A stretch of 11,359 nt of DNA from an uncultured Verrucomicrobiota bacterium (lineage in GTDB: Bacteria; Verrucomicrobiota; Kiritimatiellia; RFP12; UBA1067). A program made the translations under genes and the position numbers. The number at the start of each line of letters is the position of its first letter. The stretch's first letter is position 1. Below the pieces are notes generated by a model. The model searched no databases, had not been told where the DNA came from, and saw only the letters and a program-made list of their open reading frames with translations. The stretch spans positions 1-11,359 of the forward strand of contig CAMPAF010000066.1 in the NCBI GenBank assembly GCA_946631535.1, in the 5' to 3' direction. Below, in pieces: positions 5,489 through 11,359 of this stretch.

Positions 5489-7279
5489 ATGAACAAGAGC
5501 GAAAAACTTATAGTGACGCTGCTCGGGCTGGTGCTGGTCTGGTGGATATGGCAGTCGATCGGCGACCAGAAGAAGGCGGCAGAGGCGCAGGCGCGTCAGA
5601 CCGCTGCCAGAGCCAGTCAGCCTAAGGCCGTTAAAGACCTTAAAGGCTCTGAGGTCGCTAAAAACCTTAAGGACTCCAAGGGCCCTAAAGACCTTAAGGA
5701 CGTTAAAGACATTAACGAGACCAAGGCAGTGCCTCGCGCGCCGGAGCAGCTGGCGACGCTGAAGAACGGACAGCTGGAGCTGACGTTCTCGTCGCATGGC
5801 GCGGTCATAAAGAAGGCGAGGATGCTCCAGTACGCCGAGCGGCCGGGTGTGATCTCGGACTCCAATCCGTCGGTCGTGCTGGACCTTTCCGCAAGTCCGG
5901 CGCTGGCGCTGTCGGGCGTTCCTGGTCTGGATGCCGATGCGGACTACGCCGTGGCCGAGAGCCGCGATGACGCGGTCGTGTTCACGAACGCGTTTCTGCG
6001 GCGCGAGGTGTCGCTGAAGGACGACTACCGGATCGAGGTGGCGGAGACGTTCGCGCCGGGGTGTCCGCTTGACGCGGCGACGGCGCTCTCGATCGGGAGC
6101 ATGTCGCTGGGCTCGTCGAAGAACGATATCCTCTCCATTGACTCCTGGATTGTCGCCGACGAGAAGGGCAAGAGCCACGTGGAGCATCATGGAGACGACG
6201 GGCCGCTGAAGAGCTACCTCGCCGGAGGGTTCGGCGGGTGCAGCGGCAGCTCCGACGCGTCCGCCATGCCGCCACGTCAGAAGGTGGCGATTCCTGGCGC
6301 GCGCAGCTGGCTTGCCGTGAAGAACCGTTTCTTCGTGACGGCGCTGACGGGATTGACCGGCGACGCGGGATTCGTCGCGACGATCGACCGCGACATGGCG
6401 AAGCGCGAGTACGTGCCGAAGTCGGTGGCGGCGGCGATGATGTCTTCCGCGCTTCCGGAGAGCCGTGCGCGCAGCTACGTCCTCTACCTCGGGCCAAAGA
6501 AGCAGAAGTTGCTGTGGAACCTCGGCCTGAAGGACGTGATGGAGTTCGGCATGTGGCGGTGGCTGTGCTATCCGATGGTGTGGGTGCTCAACTTCTTCAA
6601 CTCGCTGATACCCAACTACGGCGTGGCGATCATCCTTATGACTATCCTCGTGCGCCTGCTCTTCTGGCCGCTGACGCACAAGTCGACCGTGGGGATGCGC
6701 AAGATGCAGGAGATACAGCCCAAGCTCAAGGAGATACAGGCCAAGTTCAAGGACAACCCGCAGCGCATGCAGCAGGAGACATGGCAGCTGTACCGGGACC
6801 ACAAGGTGAATCCGCTGTCGAGCTGCCTGCCGATGCTGGTGCAGATACCGGTCTTCATAGCGCTCTTCAACGTGCTGCGCTCGACGGTGGAGCTGCGCTA
6901 CGCGCCGTTCCTGTGGATATCGGACCTCTCCGAGCCGGAGGCGCTGTTCGCGAGCTGGTTCCCGTTCGGCGGCCTCAACATCCTGCCGCTATTCATGACG
7001 GGACTGACCATCCTCCAGAGCGCGTTCACGCCTACGTCGGGCGACAAGAACCAGCAGCGCATGATGATGATAATGATGCCGCTGTTCATGCTCGTCATGT
7101 TCTACAACTTCCCGAGCGCGCTTTCGCTCTACTGGGCGCTCAGCACCGCGTTCGGCGTCGCGCAGGCGTGGTGGATCCGCAGGAAGTACACGCCGATGCC
7201 CGCGAACGCCGGCGTTGTGGAGCCTGACTCGGTGGAGATGCCCGTCACCCGCCAGATGCGGAGACATGGGAAAGTTTAA
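5489..7279 (+). CDS. yidC: Membrane protein insertase YidC (Oxa1 family)
   Basis: This is a 596-residue inner-membrane insertase of the Gram-negative type: TM1 (about 7-22), a large periplasmic domain (about 85-340), then the five-helix Oxa1 core (about 361-562). The core has 'NYGVAIILMTILVRLLFWPL' with the groove Arg389, the cytoplasmic helical hairpin 'MRKMQEIQPKLKEIQAKF' (403-420) and 'LPMLVQIPVFIALFNVL' (447-463). It inserts and folds membrane proteins alone or with SecYEG. The start at 5489 puts TM1 at the very N-terminus; an in-frame ATG at 5438 lies in the palindromic element and is rejected. Residues 45-80, in the linker after TM1, are a 12-unit tripeptide repeat encoded by 9-bp tandem repeats. 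The usual rpmH/rnpA/yidD neighbours are absent. Confidence 0.96.
   Translation: MNKSEKLIVTLLGLVLVWWIWQSIGDQKKAAEAQARQTAARASQPKAVKDLKGSEVAKNLKDSKGPKDLKDVKDINETKAVPRAPEQLATLKNGQLELTFSSHGAVIKKARMLQYAERPGVISDSNPSVVLDLSASPALALSGVPGLDADADYAVAESRDDAVVFTNAFLRREVSLKDDYRIEVAETFAPGCPLDAATALSIGSMSLGSSKNDILSIDSWIVADEKGKSHVEHHGDDGPLKSYLAGGFGGCSGSSDASAMPPRQKVAIPGARSWLAVKNRFFVTALTGLTGDAGFVATIDRDMAKREYVPKSVAAAMMSSALPESRARSYVLYLGPKKQKLLWNLGLKDVMEFGMWRWLCYPMVWVLNFFNSLIPNYGVAIILMTILVRLLFWPLTHKSTVGMRKMQEIQPKLKEIQAKFKDNPQRMQQETWQLYRDHKVNPLSSCLPMLVQIPVFIALFNVLRSTVELRYAPFLWISDLSEPEALFASWFPFGGLNILPLFMTGLTILQSAFTPTSGDKNQQRMMMIMMPLFMLVMFYNFPSALSLYWALSTAFGVAQAWWIRRKYTPMPANAGVVEPDSVEMPVTRQMRRHGKV
5621..5728 (+). repeat. 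In-frame 9-bp tandem array in yidC (12 units)
   Basis: Twelve 9-bp units with consensus NTTAARGAC, such as GTTAAAGAC, CTTAAGGAC and CCTAAAGAC, follow without gaps. They are read in frame as a tripeptide repeat of [V/L/P/A/S/I]-[K]-[D/G/N], residues 45-80. All four Leu codons in the array are CTT, whereas the flanking yidC sequence mainly uses CTG and CTC. The same unit family recurs in rsmB. Confidence 0.9.
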
Positions 7280-7335
7280 AAGTTTAAAGGGTTAAAGGGT
7301 TAAAAGGTTAAAGTGTTAGAAGGTTGAAGGCTTAA
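7272..7335 (+). repeat. Octamer tandem array (8 units) filling the yidC-ridA gap
   Basis: Eight contiguous 8-bp units of consensus ARGGTTAA run from 7272 to 7335, for example AAGTTTAA twice, AGGGTTAA twice, AAGGTTAA and AGGCTTAA. The first unit contains the yidC TAA stop; the last ends at the base before the ridA ATG at 7336. Thus the whole gap is seven units long. The GAAGG at 7326-7330, 5 nt before the ATG, is the apparent ridA ribosome binding site and is built from the repeat. Confidence 0.92.
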
Positions 7336-7716
7336 ATGGACATAATTTCGACTGAGAGTGCGCCGAAGGCGCTGGGGCCGTATTCGCAGGCTATAAAGGC
7401 CGGCGGATTCATCTGGTGTTCGGGACAGATACCGATGGACCCGGCGGCGAACGCCGTGACGGCGACGACCGTCGAGGGACAGACCCGCCAGGCGATCACC
7501 AACCTGAAGAAAGTTCTGGAGGCTGCTGGCTCAGGGCTAGACAAGGTGGTGAAGACAACTGTGTTCATCAGCGACATGAACGACTTTGCCGCTATCAACG
7601 CCGTCTACGCCGAGATGTTCGGCGACACGAAGCCCGCGCGCAGCTGCGTGCAGGCGGCGCGCCTGCCGAAGGACGTGAAGCTGGAGATCGAGGCCGTAGC
7701 CGTCGATGAACAGTAG
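7336..7716 (+). CDS. ridA: RidA family enamine/imine deaminase
   Basis: This 126-residue protein is full length for the RidA (YjgF/YER057c/UK114) family. It shows 'A.GPYSQAI' near 12-20, 'CSGQIPMDP' (28-36) and the C-terminal signature 'PARSCVQAARLPKDVKLEIEAVA' (100-122), with the substrate-binding Arg102 and Glu117 spaced 15 apart as in active RidA. It hydrolyses reactive enamines such as 2-aminoacrylate released by PLP enzymes, a cytoplasmic housekeeping function. The whole upstream gap is a tandem octamer array, which also provides its ribosome site. Its end overlaps the rsmB start by 11 bp, so the two are probably cotranslated. Confidence 0.95.
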   Translation: MDIISTESAPKALGPYSQAIKAGGFIWCSGQIPMDPAANAVTATTVEGQTRQAITNLKKVLEAAGSGLDKVVKTTVFISDMNDFAAINAVYAEMFGDTKPARSCVQAARLPKDVKLEIEAVAVDEQ

Positions 7717-8944
7717 GCGGACAGCGGCTTTTGCAGTCTGCCGCTGGCGGGCGACGCACGAGTTCACGAACGAGCTCCTGCCGGCGGCCTGCGCAGACCG
7801 CGCTTTCGTGCAGGATCTCGTCTACACCGTGGTGCGCAGGTACCGTCCGCTCCGCTCCATCCTCGGCGAGCTGATGAAGACGTGGCCGAAGGGCGAGCTT
7901 GAGGCGCTTGTCCTGGTGGGGGCCGCGCAGATACTCTACATGCCGGACGTTCCGGACTTCGCCGCTGTCAACGAGACGGTGTCGGCCGCCAAGGCGAGCG
8001 GACGCGATAAGCGGCTCGACCGCGTGGTGAACGGCGTCCTGCGCAATCTTCTCCGCCGCCGTGATGAGTTCGAGAAGAAGCTCGCTGCCGCGCCGCTCGC
8101 GGAGCGCGAGAGCTATCCCAATGCGCTCGTTGCGCGCTGGGTCGCACGCTATGGCGAAGCCAACGCAGAGGCGATGGCGAAGTGGCACAACCAGCCAGCC
8201 GAAACGTGGCTCGCTTTTAAAGACATTAAGGTCTTTAACGACTTTAAGGTCCTTAACGACCTTAATGACCCTAAAGACCTTAATGACCTTAACGGCTTTG
8301 TCAGGTTGCCGCGTGGGCGGAAGGTGACCGAGGTGGAGGGGTTCGCGGAGGGTGCGTTCGTGGTGCAGGATCCTGCGACTGCGGAATCTGTGGCTTTGCT
8401 GGACATAGCGCCAGGCCAGTCCGTGCTCGACTTCTGCGCGGCGCCTGGCGGCAAGACCGCGCAGATCGCGTGGCGGCTGAACGGCACGGGGCGTCTCGTC
8501 GCGCAGGAGGTCAACCCAAAGCGGCTCGTTCGCCTAAAAGAAAACCTGGCCCGTCTGCGCCTCGATTCGGTTGAGGTGACGCAATCCGTTGCCAGCATCG
8601 GCGGCCGAACTGTGTTCGACCGCGTACTGGTCGACGCTCCGTGCTCGAACACGGGTGTGCTGCGTCGGCGGCCTGACGCGCGCTGGCGCTGGAGCGTGGA
8701 CCACCTGAAGCAGCTGGTGGGGCTCCAGGCGCAGATTCTCGACGCGGCGGCGGCTCATGTGGCGCCCGGCGGGCGGCTCGTATACTCCACCTGCTCCAAC
8801 GAGCCGGAGGAGAACGGGGAGCAGGTGGCGGCATTCCTGGCAAGGCATGAAGATTTCACCGAAGTCGAAAGGCGCGAGTCGGTGCCGTTCGAGACCGGTC
8901 ATGACGGCGCGTTCGCGTGCGCCATGGAAAGGCGGCGGGCATGA
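7706..8944 (+). CDS. rsmB: 16S rRNA m5C methyltransferase RsmB (Fmu) with repeat insertion
   Basis: This 412-residue protein has an N-terminal NusB-like domain (about 1-125), a linker and RRM-like region (about 135-215), and a C-terminal SAM-dependent methyltransferase domain. The last contains motif I 'DFCAAPGGKT' (242-251), motif IV 'DAPCSNTG' (310-317, Cys313) and motif VI 'YSTCSNEPEEN' (360-370, nucleophile Cys363). It should methylate C967 of 16S rRNA. Both cysteines are present, so it looks active. Residues 171-197 are a nine-unit tripeptide repeat from a 9-bp tandem array, standing where relatives have a variable segment of similar length after 'QPPETWL.'. The start overlaps ridA by 11 bp with only a weak ribosome site; the stop overlaps the next gene by ATGA. 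Confidence 0.93.
   Translation: MNSRRTAAFAVCRWRATHEFTNELLPAACADRAFVQDLVYTVVRRYRPLRSILGELMKTWPKGELEALVLVGAAQILYMPDVPDFAAVNETVSAAKASGRDKRLDRVVNGVLRNLLRRRDEFEKKLAAAPLAERESYPNALVARWVARYGEANAEAMAKWHNQPAETWLAFKDIKVFNDFKVLNDLNDPKDLNDLNGFVRLPRGRKVTEVEGFAEGAFVVQDPATAESVALLDIAPGQSVLDFCAAPGGKTAQIAWRLNGTGRLVAQEVNPKRLVRLKENLARLRLDSVEVTQSVASIGGRTVFDRVLVDAPCSNTGVLRRRPDARWRWSVDHLKQLVGLQAQILDAAAAHVAPGGRLVYSTCSNEPEENGEQVAAFLARHEDFTEVERRESVPFETGHDGAFACAMERRRA
8216..8296 (+). repeat. In-frame 9-bp tandem array in rsmB (9 units)
   Basis: Nine contiguous 9-bp units, such as TTTAAAGAC, ATTAAGGTC, CTTAACGAC and CCTAAAGAC, encode tripeptides of form [F/I/L/P]-[K/N]-[D/V/G], residues 171-197 of RsmB. The consensus NTTAANGAC is the same as in yidC, and the unit CCTAAAGAC is identical in both. 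The stretch is AT-rich and uses CTT for every Leu, unlike the flanking gene. Confidence 0.9.
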
Positions 8945-9435
8945 CAGGCACGTGGTACGTCATGCACGTGAAGCCGCGCACCGAGAAGAAGGTGATGGCC
9001 TACCTCGAGCGGTACGGTTTCTTCCGCTACCTGCCGCTGCTCGTGAAGGTGACTAAGGTGCAGCGGCGCAAGGTCAGGCGCGAGCTTCCGATCTTCCCCG
9101 GCTACGTGTTCACGCGGCTCCTGCCGGACCAGCGGATCAAGATGCTGCAGACAAACCTCATCGTGCGGACGATACCGGTGTCCCAGCCGCGCGAGATGAT
9201 ACACCAGCTGCGTCAGGTCAAGCGCGCGACCAAGGCGACCATACAGGAGATGAAGAAGCTGTCGCACACGTTCAAGTCTGGAGACTACGTGCGCGTCAAG
9301 TCCGGCCCGTTGCGCGGGACGGAAGGATACGTCAGGTACGACGGCGAGCAGGCGACAATATGCCTGAACGTGGAGGCGCTCGGCGCTGGGGTGGCGCTGA
9401 CGATCTCTCCCTCGGATGTCGAGAAGATCCGATGA
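8941..9435 (+). CDS. NusG/RfaH/UpxY-like transcription factor
   Basis: This 164-residue protein has an N-terminal NGN domain ('WYVMHVKPRTEKKV' at 5-18, 'PIFPGYVFTRL' at 50-60) and a C-terminal KOW motif ('FKSGDYVRVKSGPLRGTEGYV' at 111-131). NusG-family proteins bind the RNA polymerase clamp and alter pausing, termination and coupling to translation. The basic 'VTKVQRRKVRRELP' segment, the short length and the setting away from secE/rplK are more like specialised paralogs (RfaH, UpxY, LoaP) than housekeeping NusG, but this cannot be decided here. The start at 8941 overlaps the rsmB stop (ATGA); an in-frame ATG at 8917 inside rsmB is less likely because NGN begins at WYV. Confidence 0.85.
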   Translation: MTGTWYVMHVKPRTEKKVMAYLERYGFFRYLPLLVKVTKVQRRKVRRELPIFPGYVFTRLLPDQRIKMLQTNLIVRTIPVSQPREMIHQLRQVKRATKATIQEMKKLSHTFKSGDYVRVKSGPLRGTEGYVRYDGEQATICLNVEALGAGVALTISPSDVEKIR

Positions 9436-9459
9436 CAGTATGCGTCCTGACGTAAGATG

Positions 9460-9468
9460 TGCTATAAT
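9460..9468 (+). promoter_or_regulatory. Extended -10 promoter of the His-rich lipoprotein gene
   Basis: TGCTATAAT is followed by the GC-rich discriminator GGCGCC and a short leader with AAAGGA 9 nt before the ATG at 9494. No -35 stands out; ATGACA at 9432-9437 resembles TTGACA but its 25-nt spacing is too long. The upstream nusG-like gene stops 24 bp earlier. Confidence 0.65.
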
Positions 9469-9493
9469 GGCGCCAAGGAAAGGACCATAACAA

Positions 9494-9679
9494 ATGAAGA
9501 AACTGATAGTGTTCGCTTTGGCGCTGGCAGTGATGCTGGCGTTCTCTGGCTGCCGCCACCACCACCATCACCATGGTGCCCCTCAATACGACAACTACGG
9601 GCCCCGTTCCGGCCATGTGCACGGTCATCCTACGCACCACAATGTCACGCCTCCTTCAGTGCCGCGGAGACGTCATTGA
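9494..9679 (+). CDS. Small His-rich lipoprotein with a natural His6 run
   Basis: This 61-residue protein begins MKKLIVFALALAVMLAFSGC, a clear lipoprotein signal peptide with lipidation at Cys20. Directly after Cys-Arg comes a run of six His (22-27), then further His at 41, 43, 45, 48, 49 and 61: 12 His in a 42-residue mature peptide. The rest is Gly/Pro/Arg-rich and probably disordered. The natural inference is binding of Ni, Zn, Cu or Co at the membrane surface, as metal storage, buffering or delivery, but no metal enzyme or transporter is next to it. It has its own promoter and an AAAGGA ribosome site. No family name is recognised. Confidence 0.85.
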   Translation: MKKLIVFALALAVMLAFSGCRHHHHHHGAPQYDNYGPRSGHVHGHPTHHNVTPPSVPRRRH

Positions 9680-9710
9680 GTGATTGGTCAAGCAAGCAGA
9701 GGATAAGGAT

Positions 9711-9923
9711 ATGTTCGTCAAGTTGCTCGTCAAGAGAATCATCCCGACGCTGATCGTGCTTGCGCTCCTGGCACTTGGTGGCCTGTGGCTGTACGGCTTC
9801 CTCGGCGTGAAGTGCGGCTGGGTAGGCATAACTGACTACCCGAACCTCAACTCCATCGTCAAGAGCGGCGCTGACGCCGCCGGCGGCATGGGGGCGATCG
9901 CCAAGGGCAAGATCGGCCTGTAG
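9711..9923 (+). CDS. Small single-span membrane protein of unknown function
   Basis: The protein has 70 residues. A basic N-terminus (MFVKLLVKRIIP) leads into one hydrophobic helix (about residues 10-32), then a polar tail 'GWVGITDYPNLNSIVKSGADAAGGMGAIAKGKIGL'. It is most likely an inner-membrane protein with the tail in the periplasm by the positive-inside rule. The ATG at 9711 has AGAGGA 7 nt upstream; an in-frame TTG at 9684 would only add nine polar residues. It lies 31 bp after the His-rich lipoprotein, probably on the same transcript. It converges on pgi with 9 bp between the stops, leaving no room for an intergenic terminator. Family unknown. Confidence 0.65.
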   Translation: MFVKLLVKRIIPTLIVLALLALGGLWLYGFLGVKCGWVGITDYPNLNSIVKSGADAAGGMGAIAKGKIGL

Positions 9924-9932
9924 AAACCGAAC

Positions 9933-11359
<1,427 letters not shown>

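Noticed and set aside
5438..5489. Upstream in-frame ATG for yidC at 5438
   Set aside because: It would put 17 residues encoded by the palindrome ahead of TM1, without a ribosome site; YidC normally begins directly with TM1.
5621..5728. CRISPR-like or coiled-coil interpretation of the 9-bp arrays
   Set aside because: Units are contiguous with no spacers, so it is not CRISPR; a three-residue period does not fit the seven-residue coiled-coil pattern.
5444..6802. 452-codon minus-strand ORF opposite yidC
   Set aside because: Antisense to an unmistakable yidC; Arg/His-rich composition is typical of a GC-rich shadow frame.
9432..9468. ATGACA at 9432-9437 as the -35 of the lipoprotein promoter
   Set aside because: The spacer to TATAAT would be 25 nt, outside the working range; extended -10 recognition is more likely.
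9542..9570. His6 run as cloning-vector contamination
   Set aside because: It lies directly after a native lipobox, is followed by more His residues in natural context, and has a native promoter and ribosome site of the local type.
9684..9710. TTG start for the small membrane protein
   Set aside because: ATG at 9711 has a proper AGAGGA site; the extra nine residues are polar and sit before a typical membrane-protein N-terminus.

Overview
The window is GC-rich, gene-dense bacterial chromosome with short intergenic gaps. It carries housekeeping genes (NAD-dependent DNA ligase, YidC insertase, 16S rRNA methyltransferase RsmB, glucose-6-phosphate isomerase) beside families common in the PVC group: a DUF1080 lipoprotein, a Gfo/Idh/MocA oxidoreductase, a NusG paralog and DUF362. 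Gene content and repeat style suggest a Verrucomicrobiota/Kiritimatiellota/Lentisphaerota-type bacterium. This is an inference from family content; no rRNA or tRNA is present to test it. No IS element, CRISPR array, tRNA or phage gene was seen.

Left part, minus strand: the 5' end of a DUF362 gene (cut by the window edge), a 105-bp gap with a perfect 16-bp palindrome, a DUF1080 lipoprotein, and ligA. ligA and the lipoprotein overlap through ATGA. ligA is transcribed divergently from the next block; the roughly 100-bp spacer holds two face-to-face extended -10 promoters that are perfect 12-bp inverted copies of each other.

Middle, plus strand: Gfo/Idh/MocA oxidoreductase, ychJ, HAD phosphatase, yidC, ridA, rsmB and a NusG/RfaH/UpxY-like factor. 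Most are closely spaced or overlapping. A second promoter follows, then a His-rich mini-lipoprotein and a 70-residue membrane protein. Right end: pgi on the minus strand, converging 9 bp from the small membrane gene and truncated at its N-terminus by the window edge.

The notable feature is the repeats. Short, AT-rich tandem arrays interrupt the GC-rich block with three periods: a 7-mer across the HAD stop codon, an 8-mer filling exactly the yidC-ridA gap up to the ridA ATG, and a 9-mer read in frame inside both yidC and rsmB as a hydrophobic-Lys/Asn-Asp tripeptide repeat. In rsmB the array appears to replace a variable part of the RNA-binding region at about constant length. Just upstream of yidC is a 131-bp element with 31-nt inverted arms enclosing two perfect GC-rich hairpins whose loops are complementary. 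It looks like a REPIN/MITE-type element or a structured leader RNA. Four promoters share TGnTAtAAT; two lie exactly 7 nt before an ATG without a Shine-Dalgarno, which suggests leaderless mRNAs for ligA and ychJ.
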